NCBI GenBank assembly: GCA_025928185.1
Contig: JAICKA010000002.1
Span: 62,001 to 126,000 of the forward strand
Length of the DNA: 64,000 nucleotides
Source of the DNA: Gemmatimonadaceae bacterium
GTDB lineage: Bacteria; Gemmatimonadota; Gemmatimonadetes; Gemmatimonadales; Gemmatimonadaceae
Direction of reading: 5' to 3'
In this document: in pieces, positions 1 through 8,757 of the stretch
How positions within the stretch are numbered: the stretch's first letter is position 1
Layout of the letters: each line of letters begins with the position of its first letter
Notes under the pieces: generated by a model
Database searches by the model: none
The model's input: the letters and a program-made list of their open reading frames with translations, nothing else
What the model was told of the DNA's origin: nothing
Made by a program: the position numbers and the translations under genes

Positions 1-972
1 CGCGGCGAGCGCACGCGCGACCGGCGTCTGATGCGGACCGGCGATGACGACGCCTCGACCGGCGTGCGCGCGGAGATCGGACGCGAGCGCCGCGAGCCAT
101 GCCGGCGGCACATCCCTCGGCAACGACTGCGTCGTGCTCGATCCACTCGGCGCTGCACCGCCCAGCGTCGCAAGCAAGTGCGCCAGAATCGGCTCGATCG
201 CGCTCGGACGACAGCGCAGCCGCTCGTCGGCCGACATGCCGGTCACGGTCAGCGACGGCTCGATCGCATACAGCCGATTCATCCCGCGGCGCGGATCGCG
301 GCGGCGATCGGCGAACGCGCGCGCGTGATGCAGGTGCATCGGCATGGTGCCGAGCACGTCCGCGTCGACGCACAGGATCACGTCCGCCGGCGCGAGATCG
401 TATCGGTCGACCGTCGCTTCGTTCGGTCCGGCGAGCGGCGCGTAGTAGTACACGCGCACGTCGGGATACAGCGTCCGCAGCCGGTTCAGCAACGAGATGA
501 CGAGCGGCGACGACGTTGGCTCGAGCACGAGATGCAGTCCGGCGCCGCGCGCACCGACGCGCGATCGCAGCGACGACGGCGTGAACGTCGCCGAGAGTTG
601 CGCCCAGCTCGAGCGCTGTCGCCCCGATCGCACCGACGTCGCCCGATCGCCATCATAGAGTTGTAATAGCGACGCCTGGTGGATGGCGTCAGTCGCGCCG
701 AGGCTCGCCGGATGTCCCGGGTTGCCTTCGATCTTGATCGGCCGTCCCTCGCGCGCCTTGACGATCAAGCCGGTCGCGTAGCCGTCGAGCACCATCGACG
801 TCGCGTAGTGCACCGGCACGCCCGGGGTCAGCTCCGGCGGCTCGATGACATATGGTAGAAGTTTTTCCGCCGGCATGCGCGTGCAGCCATCGAGTCCGGC
901 GATCGCCAGGCTGGCGCCGACAAACTTGAGAAAGCCGCGCCGCGTGAGGTCGTTCGCGCCGTCGTTCATCAT
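1..972 (-). CDS. actB: ActB-like TAT-exported molybdopterin/iron-sulfur subunit of Alternative Complex III (partial, 3' end beyond window)
   Basis: Reverse-strand reading frame open from the ATG pair at 972/969 to the window edge, so the C-terminal part is missing. The track lists only shadows here; I translated it by hand. The N-terminus has a twin-arginine-like segment (TRRGFLKFVGASLAIAGLDGC), then the family-typical stretch MPAEKLLPYVIEPPELTPGVP and a GRPIKIEGNPGHPASLGATD segment, as in the molybdopterin-oxidoreductase-like half of ActB. In the known complex ActB is a fusion of an MopB-like domain that lacks the cofactor and an FeS ferredoxin-like domain, and it takes part in quinol oxidation on the periplasmic side. 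Only the first ~320 residues are visible, so the FeS clusters cannot be checked. It begins 7 nt after the actA stop, which supports one operon. Confidence 0.85.
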   Translation of the reverse strand, partial: MMNDGANDLTRRGFLKFVGASLAIAGLDGCTRMPAEKLLPYVIEPPELTPGVPVHYATSMVLDGYATGLIVKAREGRPIKIEGNPGHPASLGATDAIHQASLLQLYDGDRATSVRSGRQRSSWAQLSATFTPSSLRSRVGARGAGLHLVLEPTSSPLVISLLNRLRTLYPDVRVYYYAPLAGPNEATVDRYDLAPADVILCVDADVLGTMPMHLHHARAFADRRRDPRRGMNRLYAIEPSLTVTGMSADERLRCRPSAIEPILAHLLATLGGAAPSGSSTTQSLPRDVPPAWLAALASDLRAHAGRGVVIAGPHQTPVARALAA

Positions 973-979
973 GCGTGGT

Positions 980-1630
980 TCATCGATGACACGTGGTGCA
1001 ACTCGTGAGACTGCGAACGTGATATTTCGCCGCCAGTTCCGGACCGAGGCGGGCCTGCGCGACCGGCGGTGTGTATCCCATGACCGTCACCGCTTCCACC
1101 GGTCGCAATTGCCCGGCCGGCATGCGATGGCAGCTCAGACACCAGCCCATCGTCAGCGGCTTGGCCTGATAGACCGTCGACATCTTGTCGACACGGCCGT
1201 GACAACTCTCGCAGCCCACGCCTTTGTTGACGTGCACCGAATGGTCGAAGTACACGAAGCCCGGCAGCCGGTCGACGCGATTCCACGTGATCGGCTTGCC
1301 CGTCTGCATGCTCCGGCGTACCGGCGCCAGCTCGCGCGAATTGATCCACACCGTGCTGTGACAGGGCACGCACGTTTGCGTCGGCGGAATGCCGGCCGTG
1401 GGTGAGCGCATCACGGTCGCGTGACAGTACACGCAACTGATGCCGAGCCGTCCGGCGTGGATCTGATGATCGAACGGAATCGGCTGCTTCACCGGCTCGT
1501 ATCGCGCGCTCGCGTTCGACGACCGCACGAACGCCATCAGTCCGAGCGGCACGCCGACAACGAGCAGTGCGAGCGCGAGCAAACTCGCGCGCGCAGCGGT
1601 ATTTGACCATCGCGGAAAGAGTGCCGCCAT
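980..1630 (-). CDS. actA: ActA-like pentaheme c-type cytochrome of Alternative Complex III
   Basis: 216 residues with one N-terminal membrane segment (about residues 12-33, rich in Leu/Ala/Val) followed by five CxxCH heme-binding motifs: CVYCH, CVPCH, CESCH, CLSCH and CTTCH. The spacing and the FDHQIHAG segment match the cytochrome c7-like ActA subunit, which passes electrons from the quinol-oxidising part of Alternative Complex III to downstream cytochromes or oxidases. The next gene on the same strand is ActB, the canonical order, so this is the 5' end of an act operon running off the left edge of the window. No strong Shine-Dalgarno sequence is seen before the ATG. A lone multiheme cytochrome is unlikely given the neighbour. 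Confidence 0.88.
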   Translation of the reverse strand: MAALFPRWSNTAARASLLALALLVVGVPLGLMAFVRSSNASARYEPVKQPIPFDHQIHAGRLGISCVYCHATVMRSPTAGIPPTQTCVPCHSTVWINSRELAPVRRSMQTGKPITWNRVDRLPGFVYFDHSVHVNKGVGCESCHGRVDKMSTVYQAKPLTMGWCLSCHRMPAGQLRPVEAVTVMGYTPPVAQARLGPELAAKYHVRSLTSCTTCHR

Positions 1631-1775
1631 CGTCGCGCGGTTGTTTCAGTCAGAAATATGGATGCCCATCCGACTGCATTTCTTCTGCCAATGTCATGTG
1701 CCGACAACGAACTCACGTCTGCACGCGCGTTGCCACTACTCGTGCATGCGCGGAGATCGGTGAGCGGGCGAGTCG

Positions 1776-3254
1776 TTATCGCAGAAGAATGTGTGCCGCG
1801 ACGTTGAAGTAGATGATCAGCCCGGTGACGTCGACGAACGTCGCAACGAACGGGGCCGACGCGTTGGCGGGATCGAATCCCAGCTTGCGCATCGCGAACG
1901 GCAGCATCGATCCCACGAGCGTGCCGAACGTCACGACGCCGAGCAGCGAGAACGCCACCGTCACCGCGAGCAGATGATGCTGCCCGGCGACGAGAATCTC
2001 CTGCCCGTTCTTCGCCACGAGATCGTAATTGTGGCCGATTTGCACGCCAAGCACCGACCAGCCGTGACTCGCCATCGCCTGCCACAGCTCGATGCGGACG
2101 AATCCGATGATCGCCAGGATCACGCCGAGTGTGACGCCGGTCATCACCTCGCGACCGGCGACGCGCCACCAGTCGCGCAGCGTCACTTCGCGCAGCGCCA
2201 GCGCGCGAATGAGCAGCGACGTGCCCTGCGACCCCGAGTTGCCGCCCGAGCTGATGATCAGCGGCAGAAACAGCGCGAGCACCGTCTGCCTGTCGATCTC
2301 CTTCTGATACGCGCCGAGCGCCGTCGCCGTCAGCATCTCGCCCAGGAAGAGAGCGCTGAGCCACACGGCGCGCTTTCGGATCATCCGCCAGAACGCGATC
2401 TGCGAGTACGGCTCGTCCAGCGCTTCCATACCGCCCAACTTCTGGACGTCTTCCGTCTGCTCTTCCTGGATCGCGTCGATCACGTCGTCGACGGTGATCA
2501 CGCCCATCACGTGGCCGGACTCGCTCACCACCGGCACGGCGACGAGATCGTAATTCGCGATCAGCCGCGCGACTTCCTCGCGATCCGCGAGCGGACTCAC
2601 GCTCACCACTTCCGACCAGGCGATCTCGCCGATCTTGCCGCCGAACGGCGCCGCGAGCAGCTCGCGCAGCGACATCACGCCCACGACGCGCCCTTGCACA
2701 TCCGTCGTGTAGATCGCGCTCATCGCTTCCTTCTTTCCGGAGCGAGCGACCGCGCGCACATTCTCCAGTGCCGACTCGACCGTCATGTCCTGCGAGACGG
2801 ACACGAACTCCGTCGTCATCAATCCGCCGGCGGTGTCCGGCTCGTACGACAGCAGCCGCTCCGTTTCCTGGCGCGCCTCGCGCGGAATCTCGGCGAGAAT
2901 GTCGTCCGCGTGCTCCTCGTCGATCTCCTCGAGAGTGTCGGCGCGGTCGTCCGGCGTCATCTCGCTGACGAGCGCCGCCGCCTGCCGCGGCGTGATCGCC
3001 TCGAGGAATTCGGTGCGCAATTCCTCGTCGAGATACTCGAGCACGTCGGCGGCGCGCGCCGGACCGAGCGCGGTCAGGAACGCCTGCAGCTGGTCGTGCT
3101 CGAGCAGCTCGGCGACGTCGGCGAGATCCGCCGGGTGTACCTCCTCGGTCTCCGCGGCGATCGCGGCGGGGGATTCATCGAGCAGCGCGACGATGTCGGG
3201 CGCGAGCAACGCCGCGACCGGCCGGTCCTCTGGATTTCGCTGCGATGGCGTCAT
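1776..3254 (-). CDS. mgtE: Magnesium transporter MgtE
   Basis: 492 residues, normal for MgtE channels. Order of parts: an acidic MgtE N-domain (about 35-135, helical repeats with HPADLADV and LEYLDEE), two CBS domains (about 140-265; GGLMTTEF marks the first and GVITVDDVIDAI the second), then a five-helix pore domain (about 290-490) with the conserved SSGGNSGSQ motif that lines the ion path. It mediates Mg2+ uptake, gated by Mg2+ bound to the N/CBS domains. The gene stands alone, transcribed away from the biotin operon, with 143 nt between the two putative starts. No M-box-like leader was recognised. The assignment is firm; metal preference (Mg2+ versus other divalents) is inferred from the family. 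Confidence 0.95.
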   Translation of the reverse strand: MTPSQRNPEDRPVAALLAPDIVALLDESPAAIAAETEEVHPADLADVAELLEHDQLQAFLTALGPARAADVLEYLDEELRTEFLEAITPRQAAALVSEMTPDDRADTLEEIDEEHADDILAEIPREARQETERLLSYEPDTAGGLMTTEFVSVSQDMTVESALENVRAVARSGKKEAMSAIYTTDVQGRVVGVMSLRELLAAPFGGKIGEIAWSEVVSVSPLADREEVARLIANYDLVAVPVVSESGHVMGVITVDDVIDAIQEEQTEDVQKLGGMEALDEPYSQIAFWRMIRKRAVWLSALFLGEMLTATALGAYQKEIDRQTVLALFLPLIISSGGNSGSQGTSLLIRALALREVTLRDWWRVAGREVMTGVTLGVILAIIGFVRIELWQAMASHGWSVLGVQIGHNYDLVAKNGQEILVAGQHHLLAVTVAFSLLGVVTFGTLVGSMLPFAMRKLGFDPANASAPFVATFVDVTGLIIYFNVAAHILLR

Positions 3255-3397
3255 GGGTGCCGTCCTCGCCGGAGTGGCGCGGCAAATTACGCACGGCGAG
3301 CGCGGCGAGACAACCCTTCGCCGCGCGATTCACGAGAGAAATCCACCGGCGGCGTGCGACGTCTGGCTCCGCGGTCGAGAACGGGTTACCGTGCGTC

Positions 3398-4618
3398 GTG
3401 CCCCGCGTCGAAACTCCTCCCACCAGCATTGCGCCGACCGATGCGCGTGCATCGTCGCTCGATCGCGCGCTCGGCGACGATCTCGCCGAGCTGCGGCGGC
3501 GTGATCTCGAGCGGCACCCGCGCACGCTGTCGGGCCGCCGCGGCGCCGTGGTCTCGAGCAACGGTGCACCGGCCGTCGATTTCGGCTCGAACGATTACCT
3601 CGGACTCGCGTCCGATCCGCGCCTCGCCGCCGCGGCCACGCGTGCGCTGCGCGAGCAGGGTACCGGCGCAACGGCCTCGCGGCTGATTGCCGGTACCACC
3701 ACGGAGCATGCGGCGCTCGAGCGCGAGATCGCGCGCTTCGCGCGGACGGACCGCGCGCTGTCGTTCTCCAGCGGCTATGCGGCGAATGCCGGAGTGATTC
3801 CGGCGCTGGTCTCGCGCGAGGACGTCATCTTCTCGGATCGGCTGAATCACGCATCGCTGATCGACGGCTGTCGCGCGAGTCGCGCCACGGTGCACGTCTA
3901 CGAGCATGCCGACGCGGACGCGTTGGCCGCATTGATCGCCGAACACCGTGTGGCGCACCGCCGCGCGCTGATCGTCACCGATGGCATCTTCTCGATGGAT
4001 GGCGACGTCGCGCCGCTGGCCGCGATCGTCGACCTGGCGCGCCGGTTCGATGCGTGGACCTACGTCGACGACGCGCATGCTGCCGGCGTGATCGGGCCCG
4101 ACGGTCGGGGCACTGCGGCGCTCCTCGGTGTCGACGGCGAGATCGACGTGACGGTCGGTACCCTCGGCAAGGCGTTCGGCGCAGCCGGCGCATACGTCGC
4201 CGGTTCGGACGTGCTTTGTACGTATCTGCTGAATCGCGCCCGCTCGTTCATCTTTTCCACCGCGCCGATGCCGGCACAGGCCGCGGCGGCGGCCGAAGGA
4301 ATTCGCATTGCGACGTCGGAGCCGAATCGCCGCGAGCGAGTTGCCGCGAATGCGCGGTTGCTCCGCGAATCGCTTCATGCGCGCGGAGTGCCGGTGTACG
4401 GCGCCGAGTCGATGCACATCGTGCCGGTGGTCGTCGGGAGCGCCGCGCGAACGGTGCACGTCGGCGAGCGACTCGCGTGCGCCGGATTTCTCATCGGCGC
4501 AGTGCGACCCCCCACAGTACCGGATGGAACGTCGCGCCTGCGCATCTCACTCAGCGCGGCACACACGGACGAACAGATCTGCGCGCTCGCTGCCGCGGTC
4601 GCGGAGGCGCTGCGCTGA
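3398..4618 (+). CDS. bioF: 8-amino-7-oxononanoate synthase
   Basis: PLP enzyme of biotin synthesis that condenses pimeloyl-thioester with alanine to give 8-amino-7-oxononanoate. Seen: DFGSNDYLGLASDPRL near the N-terminus, SGYAANAG, TDGIFSMDGDVAPL, YVDDAHAAGVIG and the PLP-lysine motif TLGKAFGAAGAYVAG (lysine near residue 259). The open frame extends to an ATG at 3245, but those first 51 residues overlap the mgtE start region and look unlike BioF. The in-frame GTG at 3398 gives 406 residues, close to family length, so it is preferred; the start remains uncertain because no clear ribosome site is seen. Its stop overlaps the bioA ATG (TGATG), which shows translational coupling. Confidence 0.92.
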   Translation: MPRVETPPTSIAPTDARASSLDRALGDDLAELRRRDLERHPRTLSGRRGAVVSSNGAPAVDFGSNDYLGLASDPRLAAAATRALREQGTGATASRLIAGTTTEHAALEREIARFARTDRALSFSSGYAANAGVIPALVSREDVIFSDRLNHASLIDGCRASRATVHVYEHADADALAALIAEHRVAHRRALIVTDGIFSMDGDVAPLAAIVDLARRFDAWTYVDDAHAAGVIGPDGRGTAALLGVDGEIDVTVGTLGKAFGAAGAYVAGSDVLCTYLLNRARSFIFSTAPMPAQAAAAAEGIRIATSEPNRRERVAANARLLRESLHARGVPVYGAESMHIVPVVVGSAARTVHVGERLACAGFLIGAVRPPTVPDGTSRLRISLSAAHTDEQICALAAAVAEALR

Positions 4619-5895
4619 TGAGCGCCACCACGTTCGATCTGACAGCCGCCGACGCGCGCCACGTCTGGCATCCGTACACGCAGCACGGCCTGGGCGACGA
4701 GCCGGTTCCCGTGCGTCGCGCGTTCGGCGCGTACCTCTACGACGCGAATGATCGGCCGATCCTCGACGCCATCTCGTCGTGGTGGGTGACGCTGCACGGT
4801 CACGCACAGCCGGAAGTCGCCGCGGCCATCGCCGAGCAGGCACGCACGCTCGAGCAGGTGATCTTCGCCGGCTTCACGCACGAGCCGGCGTCGCGTCTCG
4901 CGGCGGCGCTCGTCGAACGCGTACCGGCCGGGCTCGCGCGCGTCTTCTACTCCGACGATGGATCCACCGCTGTGGAAGTCGCGGTGAAGATGGCGCTCCA
5001 GTACTGGCGAAACCTCGGCGAGCGCCGGCGGCTGGTCGTCGCGCTGGAGAACGCCTATCACGGCGACACCTTTGGCGCGATGAGTGTGAGCGCGCGCGGA
5101 TTGTTCACCGATCCGTTCAGCGAAAAGCTGTTCGACGTCGTGCGGCTGCCCGATCCGGTCGATGAAGACGTCGTCGCCGCGTTCGATCGCGTGCTCGCCG
5201 ATCGCGGCGTGGACGTCGCGGCGATCATCGTCGAGCCGCTGGTGCTCGGCGCGGGCGGCATGCGCATGTGGTCGGCCGAGCGGCTGCGGGCGCTTCGCGA
5301 ACGCGCCGCGGCGGCGGGCGTGCTGTTCATCGCTGACGAGGTGATGACCGGGTTCGGCCGCACCGGGCCGCTCTTCGCGTGCGAGCACGCCCGGATCGCC
5401 CCGGATCTCATGTGCGTGTCCAAAGGCATCACCGGCGGCTTTCTCCCGTTCGGCGCCACTTTTGCGACCGACGCCATCTTCGGCGCGTTCCTCGATCGCG
5501 ACCGTACGAAGACGCTCTTTCACGGGCACTCATACTGCGCCAACCCGATCGCTTGCGCCGCGGCGCTGGCGTCGCTGGCGCTGCTCGATGACAGCTCGGC
5601 GCGGCGGCGCGCGGGCATCGAGGCGTCGCACCGTGCGGCCGCCCGCCAGTTTGCCGCGATGGACGGGATCACCAATGTCCGCGTGCTCGGCACCATCATC
5701 GCCATGGATCTCGTCGCACCCGAGCGCGGATATCTGAGCGGAGTCGGGCGCGCGCTCGCGTCGTACGCACTCGAGCGCGGCGTGCTCCTCCGGCCGCTCG
5801 GCGATACCGTCTATATCATGCCGCCCTTCTGCACCACCGCGGACGATCTGGCGCTCGCCTACGGCGTGATCACGGATTTCGTGAAGGCGCAATGA
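4618..5895 (+). CDS. bioA: Adenosylmethionine-8-amino-7-oxononanoate aminotransferase
   Basis: 425-residue class-III aminotransferase that converts 8-amino-7-oxononanoate to 7,8-diaminopelargonate, with SAM as the usual amino donor. Motifs: HVWHPYTQH at the N-terminus, SSWWVTLHGH, the EVAVKMALQYW segment, YHGDTFGAMS, the Asp motif LFIADEVMTGFGRTG and the PLP-lysine in CVSKGITGGFLP (near residue 269). The HPYTQ and WWV residues are typical of BioA rather than other class-III transaminases. The start ATG overlaps the bioF stop, and the stop overlaps the bioD ATG by four bases. The longer track ORF beginning at 4054 is an out-of-frame extension inside bioF and is not used. Confidence 0.95.
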   Translation: MSATTFDLTAADARHVWHPYTQHGLGDEPVPVRRAFGAYLYDANDRPILDAISSWWVTLHGHAQPEVAAAIAEQARTLEQVIFAGFTHEPASRLAAALVERVPAGLARVFYSDDGSTAVEVAVKMALQYWRNLGERRRLVVALENAYHGDTFGAMSVSARGLFTDPFSEKLFDVVRLPDPVDEDVVAAFDRVLADRGVDVAAIIVEPLVLGAGGMRMWSAERLRALRERAAAAGVLFIADEVMTGFGRTGPLFACEHARIAPDLMCVSKGITGGFLPFGATFATDAIFGAFLDRDRTKTLFHGHSYCANPIACAAALASLALLDDSSARRRAGIEASHRAAARQFAAMDGITNVRVLGTIIAMDLVAPERGYLSGVGRALASYALERGVLLRPLGDTVYIMPPFCTTADDLALAYGVITDFVKAQ

Positions 5896-6596
5896 TCCGC
5901 ATCGGCGTGACCGGCACCGATACCGGCGTCGGGAAGACAGTCGTTTCCTGCGCGCTTGCCGCAGGCCTGCGACGCGCCGGGTTGCGAGTTGCCGCGCTCA
6001 AGCCGGTCGAAACCGGAGTGGCGTTCGACGATCCAGCGCGCGACGGTGCGCGGCTGTCGCGTGCCGCGGGCGGCATTCTGCCGCTCGTCGAGACCGCGCC
6101 GATCACGCTGCCGGATCCCGTCGCGCCACTGGTCGCCGCTCGGGCGTGCGGCGCGCCGATCGATCTCGGTTTTCTGGATGACGTGGTGCGCGCTGCGGAA
6201 TCGAAGACGGACGCGCTGATCGTCGAAGGTGCGGGTGGATTGCTGGTGCCGGTGACGCAGTCGCTCGCCTACGACGATCTGTTCGAGCGCTGGCGGCTCG
6301 AAGTGGTGCTCGTCGCGGCGAACCGGCTCGGCGTCATCAACCATACACGGCTCACGCTCGCGCACCTGCGGCGCCGCGGCCTCACCCTGCGCGCGCTCGT
6401 GCTCAACCAGCTGGACGCGGCGCCCGACCGCTCGGCGCGGGACAACGCCGCACTGCTCGCCGAAGTCGAAGGTGTGCACGTCGTCGAAACGCCGCACCTC
6501 GAGTCGGCCGACGACTTCGACTCTCTCTCCGACCAACTCCTGCCTCATGTCTTTCCAGAACTGGAATTCGCTGGCGGACCGCTCGCTCGCCGGTGA
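5892..6596 (+). CDS. bioD: Dethiobiotin synthetase
   Basis: 234 residues. ATP-dependent carboxylase that closes the ureido ring of dethiobiotin from diaminopelargonate and CO2. Seen: an N-terminal P-loop of the BioD type, [18 protein letters not shown] (residues 5-22), the KPVETG motif binding the substrate, DPVAPLVAA, and [11 protein letters not shown] for Mg/ATP. The start overlaps the end of bioA by 4 nt (ATGA), and its 3' end overlaps the preferred bioB start by 50 nt. It is third in the bioFADB operon. Family assignment is firm. Confidence 0.95.
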   Translation: MIRIGVTGTDTGVGKTVVSCALAAGLRRAGLRVAALKPVETGVAFDDPARDGARLSRAAGGILPLVETAPITLPDPVAPLVAARACGAPIDLGFLDDVVRAAESKTDALIVEGAGGLLVPVTQSLAYDDLFERWRLEVVLVAANRLGVINHTRLTLAHLRRRGLTLRALVLNQLDAAPDRSARDNAALLAEVEGVHVVETPHLESADDFDSLSDQLLPHVFPELEFAGGPLARR

Positions 6597-7596
6597 GCTG
6601 ATCTCGCGCGAGCACGCGCTGGCCGTGCTCCGTGCGCCGGACGAGCTGCTGCTCGACCAGCTCGCGGCGGCGTACCGCGTGCGCAGGCATCATTTCGGCA
6701 ATCGCGTGCGGTTGCACTTTCTGCTCAACGCGCAGAGCGGCCTCTGTCCCGAGGACTGCCACTACTGCTCGCAGTCGTCGGTGTCCGCAGCGGAGATCGA
6801 GAAGTATCCATTCATGGCTCGCGAAAGGATCCTCGCGGCCGCGGACCGCGCGGCGAGCCTCAACGTCGGCACGTTCTGCATGGTGATCTCCGGCCGGGCG
6901 CCTGGCGGCCGCGTGTTCGAGAAAGTGCTCGACGCCGTGCGCGAGGTAAAGGCGCGGCACGACATGCACGTCTGCGCCTGCCTCGGGCTGCTCACCGAGG
7001 AGCACGTGCGCCGGCTCGAGGAAGCCGGCGTGGATCAGGTGAATCACAACCTGAACAGTTCCGAGCGGTTCACCGGCGAGATCGTGACGACGCACACGTT
7101 CGACGATCGCGTCGCGACCGTCAGTCACGTCGCCCACTCGAACATGAAGACCTGTTCGGGCGGCATCATCGGGATGGGCGAGACGGACGACGACATCATC
7201 GATCTCGCATTGTCGCTGCGCGAGCTCGGTGTGCGCAGCGTGCCGGTGAACTTTCTCATTCCAATTCCCGGCACGCCGTTCGAGGCACGGTCGTCGCTCG
7301 ATCCGCGCCGCTGCCTGCGCGTACTGGCGCTGTATCGCTTTTTGCTGCCGTCGCAGGAGATCCGCATCGCCGGCGGGCGCGAGGTGCACCTGCGTTCCAT
7401 GCAGGCGCTCGGTCTCTATGCGGCCAACTCGATTTTCATTGGCGACTATCTCACGACGCCGGGTCAGGCGGCGCGCGCCGACTACGAGATGATCCGCGAT
7501 GCCGGTTTCGTGCTCGAGTCGCCCGACGGAATGCCGCTCGACGCGAGCCGGCTGGACGAGCTGATCGCGACGGCATCCGACGCCGTCGCGGTGTGA
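6547..7596 (+). CDS. bioB: Biotin synthase (radical SAM)
   Basis: 349 residues from the ATG at 6547 ([12 protein letters not shown]), the start that fits BioB length; the track ORF begins 25 codons earlier inside bioD. The radical-SAM cluster motif is [11 protein letters not shown] (Cys 67, 71, 74). Also seen are [13 protein letters not shown], the HNLNSSERF segment and [11 protein letters not shown], all typical of BioB, plus the C-terminal [15 protein letters not shown]. The enzyme inserts sulfur into dethiobiotin using a 4Fe-4S cluster for SAM cleavage and an auxiliary cluster as sulfur source. It ends the operon: the next gene runs on the other strand. No bioC/bioH homologue lies nearby, so pimeloyl supply must be encoded elsewhere. 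Confidence 0.95.
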   Translation: MSFQNWNSLADRSLAGELISREHALAVLRAPDELLLDQLAAAYRVRRHHFGNRVRLHFLLNAQSGLCPEDCHYCSQSSVSAAEIEKYPFMARERILAAADRAASLNVGTFCMVISGRAPGGRVFEKVLDAVREVKARHDMHVCACLGLLTEEHVRRLEEAGVDQVNHNLNSSERFTGEIVTTHTFDDRVATVSHVAHSNMKTCSGGIIGMGETDDDIIDLALSLRELGVRSVPVNFLIPIPGTPFEARSSLDPRRCLRVLALYRFLLPSQEIRIAGGREVHLRSMQALGLYAANSIFIGDYLTTPGQAARADYEMIRDAGFVLESPDGMPLDASRLDELIATASDAVAV

Positions 7597-7603
7597 GGCG
7601 CGC

Positions 7604-7834
7604 TCAGGCGAGCGGCAGGGCGCGCCGATTCGTCTGAGCTTCCACCAGCCGGTAACCGGCGACCGCCACCGCGTCGCGCAATTGCTCGAACGTCACGCGT
7701 CCATCGTGCTCGACCTCGATCGCCCCGATCGACACGTCCGCACGCACGATGCCCTCCACGCCGGCCAGGCCGGTGAATACGGCTCGGACGCAATGCTGAC
7801 AGCTCATGCCCTCGACACGCGCGCGCGTGATCAT
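7604..7834 (-). CDS. Heavy-metal-associated (HMA) domain protein, CopZ-like metallochaperone
   Basis: 76 residues that form just one HMA fold. The metal-binding loop is GMSCQHC (residues 9-15), followed by VRAVFTGLAGVEGI and a C-terminal AVAVAGYRLVE helix/strand, as in copper chaperones and the soluble domains of CPx-ATPases. The known family role is to carry Cu(I) or a similar soft metal. No P-type ATPase or metal regulator is nearby, so partner and metal are not known. It is convergent with bioB (7 nt between stops) and divergent from the next gene with 35 nt between starts. Confidence 0.85.
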   Translation of the reverse strand: MITRARVEGMSCQHCVRAVFTGLAGVEGIVRADVSIGAIEVEHDGRVTFEQLRDAVAVAGYRLVEAQTNRRALPLA

Positions 7835-7869
7835 GCGAGAAATGTAGTGGGCGCGTTATGTTCTGACGC

Positions 7870-8757
7870 ATGAACATCGCCTTCCTTGGCCTCGGCGCCA
7901 TCGGGCGTCCGATGGCGGCTCGCATTGCGGCGGCCGGTATGCCGCTCGCCGTCTGGAATCGCACCGCCGAACGCGCGGCCAGCTTCGCGCGCGAAACAGG
8001 CGCTCGACACGCCCACACACCGGCGGACGCGGCGCGCGGCGCGGATGTCGTGATCACCTGTCTCTCCACCTCGCACGACGTCGCGTCCTTGCTCGACGGG
8101 CCGGATGGTCTCATGGCTGGACTCCGCAAGGGAGCCACCCTCATAGACTGCACCTCCGGCGACCCGGCCACCTCGCGCCGCATCGCCGCGCGTCTCGCCG
8201 AGCAGGGCGTCGGATTCATCGATGCGCCGGTGAGCGGCGGAACGACCGGCGCGGAAAAGGGCACCCTCACCGTTATGGTGGGCGGAGATGCCGCGACGCT
8301 CGACCGCGTGCGCCCCGTGCTGCAAGCCTTCGGGCAGAAGATCGTGCACTGCGGCGACGTTGGCGCGGGCGATGCGGTCAAGGCGGTGAACAACGCGTTC
8401 CTTGCGATTCACGTGCTGGCGACGGCCGAAGGGCTCGCTGCGCTCGTGAAGGCCGGCGTCGATCCCGCGCTCGCGCTCGACGTCATCAACTCGTCGAGCG
8501 GCCGCTCGAACACGTCGATGAACCTCTTTCCTGAGCGGGTGTTGTCGCGTGCCTTTCCGCGTACTTTTCGACTGGCGCTGCTGGAGAAGGACATCGGCAT
8601 CGCGGCGGACATGGCGCGCGACAATCGCGTACCGGCGCCCATTCTCCAGCTCGCGGCGGATCTGTTCCGTGTCGCGCGCGGCGAGCTCGGCGAAACGGCC
8701 GATCACGTCGAAGCCGTGAAGATGATCGAACAATGGGCAGGAGTGGAGATCGCATGA
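7870..8757 (+). CDS. NAD(P)-dependent beta-hydroxyacid dehydrogenase (3-hydroxyisobutyrate dehydrogenase family)
   Basis: 295 residues. N-terminal Rossmann motif GLGAIGRPMA (residues 7-16), the substrate loop FIDAPVSGGTTGAEKGTLTVMVGG, and the catalytic lysine region DAVKAVNNAFLA (lysine near 171), followed by the helical C-terminal domain. These are hallmarks of the 3-hydroxyisobutyrate/tartronate-semialdehyde/glyoxylate reductase family; the substrate cannot be read from the sequence. Its stop codon overlaps the ATG of the following aminotransferase-fold gene (ATGA), so the two are translationally coupled. Confidence 0.85.
   Translation: MNIAFLGLGAIGRPMAARIAAAGMPLAVWNRTAERAASFARETGARHAHTPADAARGADVVITCLSTSHDVASLLDGPDGLMAGLRKGATLIDCTSGDPATSRRIAARLAEQGVGFIDAPVSGGTTGAEKGTLTVMVGGDAATLDRVRPVLQAFGQKIVHCGDVGAGDAVKAVNNAFLAIHVLATAEGLAALVKAGVDPALALDVINSSSGRSNTSMNLFPERVLSRAFPRTFRLALLEKDIGIAADMARDNRVPAPILQLAADLFRVARGELGETADHVEAVKMIEQWAGVEIA

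Noticed and set aside
1567-1812. 81-aa plus-strand ORF between actA and mgtE
   Set aside because: Overlaps both neighbouring genes on the opposite strand and has no recognisable features.
1791-3686. 631-aa plus-strand ORF across mgtE
   Set aside because: Mirror-frame shadow of mgtE in high-GC DNA; extremely His/Arg-rich with no domain.
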